From the NCBI GenBank assembly GCA_037954325.1, contig JBBMNZ010000089.1, positions 62,001-126,000 of the forward strand: 64,000 nucleotides of DNA, in the 5' to 3' direction. The number at the start of each line of letters is the position of its first letter. The first letter of the stretch is position 1. The DNA comes from Fistularia commersonii. Taxonomy: Eukaryota > Chordata > Actinopteri > Syngnathiformes > Fistulariidae. The notes below the pieces were generated by a model, which was not told the origin of the DNA, made no database searches, and worked only from the letters and a program-made list of their open reading frames with translations. Below, one piece after another: positions 26,201 to 39,397 of the stretch. The position numbers and the translations under genes were made by a program.

Positions 26201-27090
26201 ATGTCACCGAGTTGAGGCGTTTTTGATTCTGAGTGGAAATAACCAATGAATTTCATCAAGCTGGTTTCTGCTGTTGAAATATGTTGTTTAGGATATGATT
26301 TTGAACAATATATGTCAAATTTAGTGTAATCACATCACAGGTTCAAAAGATATAGCCATTCGTTCAAAAAGTGCTTATCTCACCGAGTTGAAGCGTTTTT
26401 GATTAGGAGTGGAAATAACTTTTGAATTTCATCAAGCTGGTTTCTGCTGTTGAAATATGTTGTTTAGAACATGATTCTGCACAATATATGTCCAATTCAG
26501 TGTAATCCCTTCATAGGTTCAAAAGAAATCGCCAATCATTCCAAAAGAACTTATGTCACCGAGTTGAGGCGTTTTTAATTCTGAGTGGAAATAACCAATG
26601 AATTTCATCAAGCTGGTTTCTGCTGTTGAAATATGTTGTTTAGGATATGATTTTGAACAATATATGTCAAATTCAGTGAAATCCCATCACAGTTTCAAAA
26701 GATATAGCCATTCGTTCAAAAATTGCTTATCTCACCAAGTTGAAGAGTTTTTGATTAGGAGCGGAAATAACTATTGAATTTCATCAAGCTGGTTTCTGCT
26801 GTTGAAATATGTTGTTTAGGACATGATTCTGCACAATACACGTCAAATTCTTGTGAGCCCATTACAGGTTGAAAGGATATAGCCATCCGTTCAAAACGTG
26901 CTTATGAGACCGAGTTGAAGCGTTTTTGATTAGGAGTGGAAATAACTAATGGATATTATCAAGCTGGTTTCTGCTGTTGAAATATGTTGTTTATGACATA
27001 ATTCTGCACAATATATGTCAAATTAAGTGTAATCCCTTCACAAGTTCAAAAGATATAGCCATTCGTTCAAAAAGTACTTATCTCACCGAG

Positions 27091-27971
27091 TTGAAGCGTT
27101 TTTGATTAGGAGTGGAAATAACTTTTGAATTTCATCACGCTGGTTTCTGCTGTTGAAATATGTTGTTTAGGACATGATTCTGCACAATATATGTCAAATT
27201 CAGTGTAATCCCTTCATAGGTTCAAAAGATATCGCCAGTCGTTCAAAAAGTACTTATCTCACCGAGTTGATGCGTTTTTGGATTCGGAGTGGAAATAATC
27301 AATGAATTTCATCAAGCTGGTTTCTGCTGTTGAAATATGTTTTTTAGGATATGATTCTGCACAATATATGTCAAATTTAGTGCAATCACATTACAGGTTC
27401 AAAAGACATAGCCATTCGTTCAAAAACTGCTTATCTTATCGGGTTGAAGCGTTTTTGATTGAGAGTGGAAATAACTAATGGATTTAATCAAGCTGGTTTC
27501 TGCTGTTGAAATATGTTGTTTAGGACATGATTCTGCAGAACACATGTCAAATTCAGTGTAATCCAGCGACAAGATCAAAAGATATAGCCATTCGTGCAAA
27601 AAGTGCTTATCTCACCGAGTTGAAGCAATTTTGATTAGGAGTGGCAATAACTAATGAATTTCATCAAGTAGATTTCTACTGTTAAAATATGTTGTTTAGG
27701 ACAGGATTCTGCACAATATATGTCAAATTCAGTGTAATCCCTTCACAAGTTCAAAAGATATAGCCATTCGTTCAAAAAGTGCTTATCTCACCGAGTTGAA
27801 GCATTTTTGATTAGGAGTGGAAATAACTAATGAATTTCATCAAGCTGGTTTCTGCTGCTGAAATATGTTGTTTAGGATATGATTCTGCACAATATATGTC
27901 AAAGTCAGTTTGATCCCATTACAGGTTCAAAGGATATAGCCATTCGTTCAAAAAGGACTTATCTCACCGAG
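27091..27971 (+). repeat. Complete Y-Z-A-B-C module (881 bp)
   Basis: Y 27091, Z 27267, A 27444, B 27620 and C 27796. Spacing is 176, 177, 176, 176, 176. The hairpin in B is at 27667-27680. It is followed by a monomer ending ACATAGCC...CTTATCGGG and then another A-B pair (28148-28499). Confidence 0.88.
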
Positions 27972-28147
27972 TTGAAGCGTTTTTGATTAGGAGTGGAAAT
28001 AACTAATGAATTTCATCAAGCTGGTTTCTGCTGCTGAAATATGTTGTTTAGGATATGATTCTGCACAATATATGTCAAATTCAGTGTAATCCCTTCACAA
28101 GTTCAAAAGACATAGCCATTCGTTCAAAAACTGCTTATCTTATCGGG

Positions 28148-28499
28148 TTGAAGCGTTTTTGATTGAGAGTGGAAATAACTAATGGATTTAATCAAGCTGG
28201 TTTCTGCTGTTGAAATATGTTGTTTAGGACATGTTTTTTCAGAACACATGTCAAATTCAGTGTAATCCAGCGACAAGATCAAAAGATATAGCCATTCGTG
28301 CAAAAAGTGCTTAACTCACCGAGTTGAATCAATTTTGATTAGGAGTGGCAATAACTAATGAATTTCATCAAGTAGATTTCTACTGTTGAAATATGTTGTT
28401 TAGGACAGGATGCTGCACAATATATGTCAAATTCAGTGTAATCCCTTCACAAGTTCAAAAGATATAGCCATTCGTTCAAAAAGTGCTTATCTCACCGAG
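28148..28499 (+). repeat. A-B dimer
   Basis: A 28148 and B 28324, with hairpin 28371-28384. A has the damaged ACATGTTTTTTCAGAAC where others have ACATGATTCTGCAGAAC. The dimer lies inside the 19-monomer unit and corresponds to 31492-31843. Confidence 0.85.
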
Positions 28500-30434
28500 T
28501 TGAAGCGTTTTTGATCAGGAGTGGAAATAACTAATGAATTTCATCAAGCTGGTTTCTGCTGTTGAAATATGTTGTTTAGGACATGATTCTGCACAATATA
28601 TGTCAAATTCAGTGTAATCCCTTCACAAGTTCAAAAGATATAGCCATTCGTTCAAAAAGTGCTTATCTCACCGAGTTGAAGCGTTTTTGATTAGGAGTGG
28701 AAATAACTTTTGAATTTCATCATGCTGGTTTCTACTGTTGAAATATGTTGTTTAGAACATGATTCTGCACAATTTATGTCCAATTCAGTGTAATCCCTTC
28801 ATAGGTTAAAAAGAAATCGCCAGTCGTTCCAAAAGAACTTATCTCACCGAGTTGAGGCGTTTTTGATTCGGAGTGGAAATAACCAATGAATTTCATCAAG
28901 CTGGTTTCTGCTGTTGAAATATGTTGTTTAGGACAAGATTCTGCACAAAATATGTCAAATTCAGTATAATCCAGTGACAAGTTCAAAAGATATAGCCATT
29001 CGATCAAAAAGTGCTTATCTCACCGAGTTGAAGCATTTTTGATTCGGAGTGGAAATAACTAATGAATTTCATCAAGCTGGTTTCTGCTCTTGAAATTTGT
29101 TGTTCAGGACAGGATTCTGGACAATATATTTCAAATTCAGTGTAATCCCATCACAGGTTCAAAAAATATAGCCATTCGTTCAAAAATTGCTTATCTCACC
29201 AAGTTGAAGAGTTTTTGATTAGTATTGGAAATAACTTTTGAATTTCATCACGCTGGTTTCTGCTCTTGAAATTTGTTGTTTAGGACATGATTCTGGACAA
29301 TATATTTCAAATTCAGTGTAATCCCTTCACAAGTTCAAAAGATATCGCCATTCGTTCAAAAAGTGCTTATCTCACCGAGTTGAAGCGTTTTTGATTAGGA
29401 GTGGAAATAACTTTTGAATTTCATCAAGCTGGTTTCTGCTGTTGAAATATGTTGTTTAGAACATGTTTTTGCACAATATATGTCAAATTCAGTGTAATCC
29501 CTTCATAGGTTCAAAAGATATCGCCAGTCGTTCCAAAAGAACTTATCTCACCGAGTTGAAGCGTTTTTGATTAGGAGTGGAAATAACTAATGAATTTCTA
29601 CAAGCTGGTTTCTGCTGTTGAAATATGTTGTTTAGGACATGATTCTGCACACTATATGTAAAATTCAGTGTAATCCCTTCACAAGTTCAAAAGATATAGC
29701 CATTTGTTCAAAAATTACTTATCTCACCGAGTTGAAGCGTTTTTGATTAGGAGTGGAAATAACTTTTGAATTTCATCAAGTTGGTTTCTGCTGTTGAAAT
29801 ATGTTGTTTAGAACATGTTTCTGCACAATATATGTCAAATTCAGTGTAATCCCTTCATAGGTTCAAAAGATATCGCCAGTCGTTCCAAAAGAACTTATTT
29901 CACCGAGTTGAGGCGTTTTTGATTCGGAGTGGAAATAACCAATGAATTTCATCAAGCTGGTTTCTGCTGTTGAAATATGTTGTTTAGGATATGATTTTGA
30001 ACAATATATGTCAAATTCAGTGAAATCCCATCACAGTTTCAAAAGATATAGCCATTCGTTCAAAAATTGCTTATCTCACCAAGTTGAAGAGTTTTTGATT
30101 AGGAGCGGAAATAACTATTGAATTTCATCAAGCTGGTTTCTGCTGTTGAAATATGTTGTTTAGGACATGATTCTGCACAATATACGTCAAATTCTTGTGA
30201 GCCCATTACAGGTTGAAAGGATATAGCCATCCGTTCAAAACGTGCTTATGAGACCGAGTTGAAGCGTTTTTGATTAGGAGTGGAAATAACTAATGGATAT
30301 TATCAAGCTGGTTTCTGCTGTTGAAATATGTTGTTTATGACATAATTCTGCACAATATATGTCAAATTAAGTGTAATCCCTTCACAAGTTCAAAAGATAT
30401 AGCCATTCGTTCAAAAAGTACTTATCTCACCGAG

Positions 30435-31315
30435 TTGAAGCGTTTTTGATTAGGAGTGGAAATAACTTTTGAATATCATCACGCTGGTTTCTGCTGTTGA
30501 AATATGTTGTTTAGGACATGATTCTGCACAATATATGTCAAATTCAGTGTAATCCCTTCATAGGTTCAAAAGATATCGCCAGTCGTTCAAAAAGTACTTA
30601 TCTCACCGAGTTGATGCTTTTTTGGATTCGGAGTGGAAATAATCAATGAATTTCATCAAGCTGGTTTCTGCTGTTGAAATATGTTTTTTAGGATATGATT
30701 CTGCACAATATATGTCAAATTTAGTGTAATCACATTACAGGTTCAAAAGACATAGCCATTCGTTCAAAAACTGCTTATCTTATCGGGTTGAAGCGTTTTT
30801 GATTGAGAGTGGAAATAACTAATGGATTTTATCAAGCTGGTTTCTGCTGTTGAAATATGTTGTTTAGGACATGATTCTGCAGAACACATGTCAAATTCAG
30901 TGTAATCCAGCGACAAGATCAAAAGATATAGCCATTCGTGCAAAAAGTGCTTATCTCACCGAGTTGAAGCAATTTTGATTAGGAGTGGCAATAACTAATG
31001 AATTTAATCAAATACATTTCTACTGTTGAAATATGTTGTTTAGGACAGGATTCTGCACAATATATGTCAAATTCAGTGTAATCCCTTCACAAGTTCAAAA
31101 GATATAGCCATTCGTTCAAAAAGTGCTTATCTCACCGAGTTGAAGCATTTTTGATTAGGAGTGGAAATAACTAATGAATTTCATCAAGCTGGTTTCTGCT
31201 GCTGAAATATGTTGTTTAGGATATGATTCTGCACAATATATGTCAAAGTCAGTTTGATCCCATTACAGGTTCAAAGGATATAGCCATTCGTTCAAAAAGG
31301 ACTTATCTCACCGAG
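30435..31315 (+). repeat. Complete Y-Z-A-B-C module (881 bp), B hairpin decayed
   Basis: Y 30435, Z 30611, A 30788, B 30964 and C 31140. This is the 3344-bp-shifted copy of 27091-27971. B here reads AATCAAATACATTTCTACTG, so the upstream hairpin arm is lost while the downstream arm remains. Confidence 0.87.
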
Positions 31316-31491
31316 TTGAAGCGTTTTTGATTAGGAGTGGAAATAACTAATGAATTTCATCAAGCTGGTTTCTGCTGCTGAAATATGTTGTTTAGGATAT
31401 GATTCTGCACAATATATGTCAAATTCAGTGTAATCCCTTCACAAGTTCAAAAGACATAGCCATTCGTTCAAAAACTGCTTATCTTATCGGG

Positions 31492-31843
31492 TTGAAGCGT
31501 TTTTGATTGAGAGTGGAAATAACTAATGGATTTAATCAAGCTGGTTTCTGCTGTTGAAATATGTTGTTTAGGACATGATTCTGCAGAACACATGTCAAAT
31601 TCAGTGTAATCCAGCGACAAGATCAAAAGATATAGCCATTCGTGCAAAAAGTGCTTAACTCACCGAGTTGAAGCAATTTTGATTAGGAGTGGCAATAACT
31701 AATGAATTTCATCAAGTAGATTTCTACTGTTGAAATATGTTGTTTAGGACAGGATTCTGCACAATATATGTCAAATTCAGTGTAATCCCTTCACAAGTTC
31801 AAAAGATATAGCCATTCGTTCAAAAAGTGCTTATCTCACCGAG
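31492..31843 (+). repeat. A-B dimer
   Basis: Counterpart of 28148-28499. A is intact (TTCTGCAGAACACATG). The B hairpin is at 31715-31728. Confidence 0.85.
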
Positions 31844-33253
31844 TTGAAGCGTTTTTGATCATGAGTGGAAATAACTAATGAATTTCATCAAGCTGGTTTC
31901 TGCTGTTGAAATATGTTGTTTAGGACATGATTCTGCACAATATATGTCAAATTCAGTGTAATCCCTTCACAAGTTCAAAAGATATAGCCATTCGTTCAAA
32001 AAGTGCTTAGCTCACCGAGTTGAAGCGTTTTTGATTAGGAGTGGAAATAACTTTTGAATTTCATCAAGCTGGTTTCTACTGTTGAAATATGTTGTTTAGA
32101 ACATGATTCTGCACAATTTATGTCCAATTCAGTGTAATCCCTTCATAGGTTAAAAAGAAATCGCCAGTCGTTCCAAAAGAACTTATCTTACCGAGTTGAT
32201 GCGTTTTTGATTCGGAGTGGAAATAACCAATGAATTTCATCAAGCTGGTTTCTGCTGTTGAAATATGTTGTTTAGGACAAGATTCTGCACAAAATATGTC
32301 AAATTCAGTATAATCCAGTAACAAGTTCAAAAGATATAGCCATTCGATCAAAAAGTGCTTATCTCACCGAGTTGAAGCATTTTTGATTCGTAGTGGAAAT
32401 AACTAATGAATTTCATCAAGCTGGTTTCTGCTCTTGAAATTTGTTGTTTAGGACATGATTCTGGACAATATATTTCAAATTCAGTGTAATACCATCACAG
32501 GTTCAAAAAATATATAGCCATTCGTTCAAAAATTGCTTATCTCACCAAGTTGAAGAGTTTTTGATTAGTATTGGAAATAACTTTTGAATTTCATCACGCT
32601 GGTTTCTGCTCTTGAAATTTGTTGTTTAGGACATGATTCTGGACAATATATTTCAAATTCAGTGTAATCCCTTCACAAGTTCAAAAGATATCGCCATTCG
32701 TTCAAAAAGTGCTTATCTCACCGAGTTGAAGCGTTTTTGATTAGGAGTGGAAATAACTTTTGAATTTCATCAAGCTGGTTTCTGCTGTTGAAATATGTTG
32801 TTTAGAACATGTTTTTGCACAATATATGTCAAATTCAGTGTAATCCCTTCATAGGTTCAAAAGATATCGCCAGTCGTTCCAAAAGAACTTATTTCACCGA
32901 GTTGAGGCGTTTTTGATTCGGAGTGGAAATAACCAATGAATTTCATCAAGCTGGTTTCTGCTGTTGAAATATGTTGTTTAGGATATGATTCTGCACAATA
33001 TATGTCAAATTTAGTGTAATCACATCACAGGTTCAAAAGATATAGCCATTCGTTCAAAAACTGCTTATCTTATCGGGTTGAAGGGTTTTTGATTATGAGT
33101 GGAATTAACTGATGGATTTCGTCAAGCTGGTTTCTGCTGTTGAAATATGTTGTTTAGGACATGATTCTGCAAAACACATGTCAAATTCAGTGTAATCCAG
33201 CGATAAGATCAAAAGATATAGCCATTCGTGCAAAAAGTGCTTATCTCACCGAG

Positions 33254-33603
33254 TTGAAGCGTTTTTGATTCGGAGTGGAAATAACTAATGAATTTCATCA
33301 AGCTGGTTTCTGCTGTTGAAATATGTTGTTTAGGACAATATTCTGCACAATATATGTCAAATTCAGTGAAATCCATCACAGGTTAAAAAACTATAGCCAT
33401 TTGTTCAAAAATTGCTTATCTCACCAAGTTGAAGAGTTTTTGATTAGTATTGGAAATAACTAATGAATTTCATCAAGCTGGTTTCTGCTGTTGAAATATG
33501 TTGTTTAGGACAATATTCTGCACAATATATGTCAAATTCAGTGAAATCCATCACAGGTTAAAAAACTAAAGCCATTTGTTCAAAAATTGCTTATCTCACC
33601 AAG
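33254..33603 (+). repeat. Adjacent near-identical 175-bp monomers
   Basis: Monomers 33254-33428 and 33429-33603 share GGACAATATTCTGCAC, GTGAAATCCATCACAGG and GGTTAAAAAACTA, seen together nowhere else in the window. Over a tract of about 170 bases I see one substitution (ACTATAGCC against ACTAAAGCC). Neighbouring monomers elsewhere are usually of different subtypes, so this is a recent single-monomer duplication. Confidence 0.85.
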
Positions 33604-34021
33604 TTGAAGAGTTTTTGATTAGTATTGGAAATAACCAATGAATTACGTCAAGCTGGTTTCTGCTGTTGAAATATGTTGTTAGGTCAAGATTCTGCACAAT
33701 ATATGTCATATCCATCAAAAGTCCAAAAGATATAGCCATTCGTTCAAAAAGTGCTTAACTCACCGAGTTGAGACGTTTCTGATTAGGAGTGGAAATAACT
33801 AATGAATTTCATCAAGCTGGTTTCTGCTGTTGAAATATGTTGTTTAGGACATGATTCTGCACAATATATGTCAAATTCGTGTGATCCCATTACAGGTTGA
33901 AAGGATATAGCCATTCGTTCAAAACGTGCTTATGAGACTGAGTTGAAGAGTTTTTCATTAGGAGTGCAAATAGCTAATGAATTTAATCAAGCTGGTTCCT
34001 GCTGTTGAAATATGTTGTTTA
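33594..34021 (+). repeat. 0.43-kb duplicated block, copy 1
   Basis: Matches 40973-41400 at an offset of 7379. It includes a 164-bp monomer and the rare string GAGACTGAGTTGAAGAG with TTTTTCATTAGGAGTGC. A few substitutions separate the copies. Confidence 0.82.
33604..33767 (+). repeat. Short 164-bp monomer (12 bases missing)
   Basis: Relative to the related full-length monomers near 1.6 and 17.1 kb, which read CATATTCAGAGATATCCCATC, this unit reads CATATCCATC, a loss of 11 bases. It also has TGTTAGGTC with one T fewer than TGTTTAGG. The deleted stretch is bounded by short ATAT repeats, which fits slippage. Confidence 0.85.
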
Positions 34022-37000
34022 TGACATAATTCTGCACAATATATGTCAAATTAAGTGTAATCCCTTCACAAGTTCAAAACATATAGCCATTCGTTCAAAA
34101 AGTACTTATCTCACCGAGTTGAAGCGTTTTTGATTAGGAGTGGAAATAACTTTTGAATTTCATCACGCTGGTTTCTGCTGTTGAAATATGTTGTTTAGGA
34201 CATGATTCTGCACAATATATGTCAAATTCAGTGTAATCCCTTCATAGGTTCAAAAGATATCGCCATTCGTTCAAAAAGTACTTATCTCACCGAGTTGAAG
34301 CGTTTTTGATTAGGAGTGGAAATAACTAATGAATTTCTACAAGCTGGTTTCTGCTGTTGAAATATGTTGTTTAGGACATGATTCTGCACAATATATGTCA
34401 AATTCAGTGTAATCCCTTCACAAGTTCAAAAGATATAGCCATTTGTTCAAAAAGAACTTATTTCACCGAGTTGAGGCGTTTTTGATTCGGAGTGGAAATA
34501 ACCAATGAATTTCATCAAGCTGGTTTCTGCTGTTGAAATATGTTGTTTAGAACATGTTTCTGCACAATATATGTCAAATTCAGTGTAATCCCTTCATAGG
34601 TTCAAAAAATATCGCCAGTCATTCCAAAAGAACTTATCTCACCGAGTTGAGGCGTTTTTGATTCGGAGTGGAAATAACCAATGAATTTCATCAAGCTGGT
34701 TTCTGCTGTTGAAATATGTTGTGTAGGACATGATTCTGAAAACACATGTCAAATTCAGTGTAATCCAGCGATAAGATCAAAAGATATAGCCATTCGTGCA
34801 AAAAGTGCTTATCTCACCGAGTTGAAGGAATTTTGATTAGGAGTGGCAATAACTAATGAATTTCATCAAGTAGATTTCTACTGTTGAAATATGTTGTTCA
34901 GGACATGATTCTGCACAATATATTTAAAATTAAGTGTAATCCCTTCACAAGTTCAAAAGATATAGCCATTCGTTCAAAAATTGCTTATCTCACCGAGTTG
35001 AAGTATTTTTGATTAGGAGTGGAAATAACTAATGAATTTCATCAAGCTGGTTTCTGCTGTTGAAATATGTTGTTTAGGATATGATTCTGCAAAATATATG
35101 TCAAAGTCAGTGTGATCCCATTACAGGTTCAAAGGATATAGCCATTCGTTCAAAAAGGACTTATCTCACCGAGTTGAGGCGTTTGTGATTAGGAGTGGAA
35201 ATAACTAATGAATTTCATCAAGCTGGTTTCTGCTGTTGAAATATGTTTTTTAGGACATGATTCTGCACAATATATGTCAAATTCAGTGTAATCCCTTCAT
35301 AGTTTCAAAAGACATCGCCAGTCATTCCATAAGAACTTATGTCACCGAGTTGAGGCGTTTTTGATTCTGAGTGGAAATAACCAATGAATTTCATCAAGCT
35401 GGTTTCTGCTGTTGAAATATGTTGTTTAGGATATGATTTTGAACAATATATGTCAAATTTAGTGTAATCCCTTCATAGGTTCAAAAGAAATCGCCAGTCA
35501 TTCCAAAAGAACTTATGTCACCGAGATGAGGCGTTTTTGATTCTGAGTGGAAATAACCAATGAATTTCATCAAGCTGGTTTCTGCTGTTGAAATATGTTG
35601 TTTAGGATATGATTTTGAACAATATATGTCAAATTTAGTGTAATCACATCACAGGTTCAAAAGATATAGCCATTCGTTCAAAAACTGCTTATCTTATCGG
35701 GTTGAAGCGTTTTTGATTAGGAGTGGAAATAACTGATGGATTTCGTTAAGCTGGTTTCTGCTGTTGAAATATGTTGTTAAGGACATGATTCTGCAAAACA
35801 CATGTCAAATTAAGTGTAATCCAGCGATAAGATAAAAAGATATAGCCATTCGTGAAAAAAGTGCTTATCTCACCGAGTTGAGACGTTTCTGATTAGGAGT
35901 GGAAATAACTAATGAATTTCATCAAGCTGGTTCCCGCTGTTGAAATATGCTGTTTAGAACAAGATTCTGCACAAAATATGTCAAATTCAGTATAATCCAG
36001 TGACAAGTTCAAAAGATATAGCCATTCGATCAAAAAGTGCTTATCTCACCGAGTTGAAGCATTTTTGATTCGGAGTGAAATAACTAATGAATTTCATCAA
36101 GCTGGTTTCTGCTGTTGAAATATGTTGTTTAGGACAAGATTCTGCACAATATATGTCAACTTCAGTGAAATCCCATCACAGGTTCAAAAAATATAGCCAT
36201 TCGTTCAAAAATTGCTTATCTCACCAAGTTGAAGAGTTTTTGATTAGTATTGGAAATAACTTTTGAATTTCATGAAGCTGGTTTCTGCTCTTGAAATTTT
36301 TTGTTTAGGACATGATTCTGGACAATATATTTCAAATTCAGTGTAATCCCTTCACAAGTTCAAAAGATATCGCCATTCGTTCAAAAAGTACTTATCTCAC
36401 CGAGTTGAAGCGTTTTTGATTAGGAGTGGAAATAACTTTTGAATTTCATCAAGCTGGTGTCTGCTGTTGAAATATGTTCTTTAGGACATGATTCTGCACA
36501 CTATATGTCAAATTCAGTGAAATCCCATCACAGGTTCAAAAGATATAGCCATTCGTTCAAAAATTGCTTATCTCACCAAGTTGAAGAGTTTTTGATTAGG
36601 AGCGGAAATAACTATTGAATTTCATCAAGCTGGTTTCTGCTGTTGAAATATGTTGTTTAGGACATGATTCTGCACAATATACGTCAAATTCTTGTGAGCC
36701 CATTACAGGTTGAAAGGATATAGCCATCCGTTCAAAACGTGCTTATGAGACCGAGTTGAAGTGTTTTTGAATAGGAGTGGAAATAACTAATGGATATTAT
36801 CAAGCTGGTTTCTGCTGTTGAAATATGTTGTTTATGACATAATTCTGCACAATATATGTCAAATTAAGTGTAATCCCTTCACAAGTTCAAAAGATATAGC
36901 CATTCGTTCAAAAAGTACTTATCTCACCGAGTTGAAGCGTTTTTGATTAGGAGTGGAAAAAACTTTTGATTTTCATCAAGCTGGTTTCTGCTGTTGAAAT

Positions 37001-38868
37001 ATGTTGTTTAGGACATGATTCTGCAGGAAATATTTCAAATTCAGTGTAATCCAGCAACAAGATCAAAGGATATAGCCAATCTTTCAAATAATGCTTATCT
37101 CACCGAGTTGAAGCGTTTTTGTTTAAGGAGTGGAAATAACTAATGAATTTCATCAAGCTGGTTACTGCTGTTGAAATATGTTTTTTGGGATATGATTCTA
37201 CACAATATATGTCAAATTCAGTGTGATCCCATTAAAGGTTCAAAGGATATAGCCATTCTTTCAAAAAGGACTTATGTCACCGAGTTGAAGCGTTTTTGAT
37301 TAGGAGTGGAAATAACAAATGAATTTCATCAAGCTGGTTTCTGCTGTTGAAATATGTTGTTTATGACATAATTCTGCACAATATATGTCAAATTAAGTGT
37401 AATCCCTTCACAAGTTCAAAAGATATAGCCATTCGTTCAAAAAGTACTTATATCACCGAGTTGAAGCGTTTTTGATTAGGAGTGGAAATAACTTTTGAAT
37501 TTCGTCACGCTGGTTTCTGCTGTTGAAATATGTTGTTTAGGACATGATTCTGCACAATTTTTGTCAAATTCAGTGTAATCCCTTCATAGGTTCAAAAGAT
37601 ATCGCCAATCGTTCAAAAAGTACTTATCTCACCGAGTTGATGCGTTTGTGGATTCGGAGTGGAAATAATCAATGAATTTCATCAAGCTGGTTTCTGCTGT
37701 TGAAATATGTTTTTAAGGATATGATTCTGCACAATATAGGTCAAATTTAGTGTAATCACATCACAGGTTCAAAAGACATAGCCATTCGTTCAAAAACTGC
37801 TTATCTTATCGGGTTGAAGCGTTTTTGATTGAGAGTGGAAATAACTAATGGATTTAATCAAGCTGGTTTCTGCTGTTGAAATATGTTGTTTAGGACATGA
37901 TTCTGCAAAACACATGTCAAATTAAGTGTAATCCAGGGATAAGATCAAAAGATATAGCCATTCGTGAAAAAAAGTGCTTATCTCACCGAGTTGAGACGTG
38001 TCTGATTAGGAGTGGAAATAACTAATGAATTTCATCAAGCTGGTTCCCGCTGTTGAAATATGTTGTTTAGAACAAGATTCTGCACAAAATATGTCAAATT
38101 CAGTATAATCCAGTGACAAGTTCAAAAGATATAGCCATTCGATCAAAAAGTGCTTATCTCACCGAGTTGAAGCATTTATGATTTGGAGTGGAAATAACTA
38201 ATGAATTTCATCAAGCTGGTTTCTGCTGTTGAAAATGTTGTTTAGGACAAGATTCTGCACAATATATGTCAACTTCAGTGAAATCCCATCACAGGTTCAA
38301 AAAATATAGCCATTCGTTCAAAAATTGCTTATCTCACCAAGTTGAAGAGTTTTTGATTAGTATTGGAAATAACTTTTGAATTTCATCACGCTGGTTTCTG
38401 CTCTTGAAATTTGTGTTTTAGGACATGATTCTGTTCAATATATTTCAAATTCAGTGTAATCCCTTCACAAGTTCAAAAGATATCGCCATTCGTTCAAAAA
38501 GTGCTTATCTCACCGAGTTGAAGCGTTTTTGATTAGGAGTGGAAATAACTTTTGAATTTCATCAAGCTGGTTTCTGCTGTTGAAATATGTTCTTTAGGAC
38601 ATGATTCTGCACACTATATGTCAAATTCAGTGAAATCCCATCACAGGTTCAAAAGATATAGCCATTCGTTCAAAAATTGCTTATCTCACCATGTTGAAGA
38701 GTTTTTGATTAGGAGCGGAAATAACTATTGAATTTCATCAAGCTGGTTTCTGCTTTTGAAATATGTTGTTTAGGACATGATTCTGCACAATATACGTCAA
38801 ATTCTTGTGAGCCCATTACAGGTTGAAAGGATATAGCCATCCGTTCAAAACGTGCTTATGAGACCAGG

Positions 38869-39397
38869 TTGAAGCGTTTTTGATTAGGAGTGGAAATAAC
38901 TTTTGAATTTCATCACGCTGGTTTCTGCTGTTGAAATATGTTGTTTAGGACATGATTCTGCACAATATATGTCAAATTCAGTGTAATCCCTTCATAGGTT
39001 CAAAAGATATCGCCAGTCGTTCAAAAAGTACTTATCTCACCGAGTTGATGCGTTTTTGGATTCGGAGTGGAAATAATCAATGAATTTCATCAAGCTGGTT
39101 TCTGCTGTTGAAATATGTTTTTTAGGATATGATTCTGCACAATATATGTCAAATTTAGTGTAATCACATTACAGGTTCAAAAGACATAGCCATTCGTTCA
39201 AAAACTGCTTATCTTATCGGGTTTAAGCGTTTTTGATTGAGAGTGGAAATAACTAATGGATTTAATCAAGCTGGTTTCTGCTGTTGAAATATGTTGTTTA
39301 GGACATGATTTTGCAGAACACATGTCAAATTCAGTGTAATCCAGCGACAAGTTCAAAAGATATAGCCATTCGTTCAAAAAGTGCTTATCTCACCGAG
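38869..39397 (+). repeat. Y-Z-A/B module with hybrid third monomer
   Basis: Y 38869, Z 39045, then a single monomer 39222-39397 that begins as A (GAGAGTGG, ATGGATTTAATC, GCAGAACACATG) and ends as the tail of B (CGTTCAAAAAGTGC, then GAAGCATTTTTG). One A-B junction has been removed, so no hairpin is present. Confidence 0.83.

Larger units (their letters stand above)
26590..29547 (+). repeat. 19-monomer (3344-bp) higher-order unit, copy 1
   Basis: Recurs at 29934-32891 with a constant offset of 3344 bases, exactly 19 x 176. Shared rare markers include CACAGTTTCAAAAG, AATACACGTC or AATATACGTC, GGTTGAAAGGATATAGCC, TTAAAAAGAAATCGCC and GTTTTTGCACAATAT. Copy 1 alone has TGTTTTTTCAGAAC near 28233 and GAATCAATTTTG near 28328, so some drift has occurred. 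Confidence 0.88.
29934..32891 (+). repeat. 19-monomer (3344-bp) higher-order unit, copy 2
   Basis: Second copy of the 3344-bp unit. A two-base TA insertion near 32512 shifts the last part of the match to an offset of 3346. The linking bases 29548-29933 complete the first period. After 32891 the match to the corresponding first-copy sequence is lost. Confidence 0.88.

Noticed and set aside
28774..29007. 77-residue minus-strand open frames here and at 32118-32351
   Set aside because: The two are the same satellite segment in the 3344-bp higher-order repeat. Sharing of sequence is explained by array duplication; no domain or signal is recognisable.
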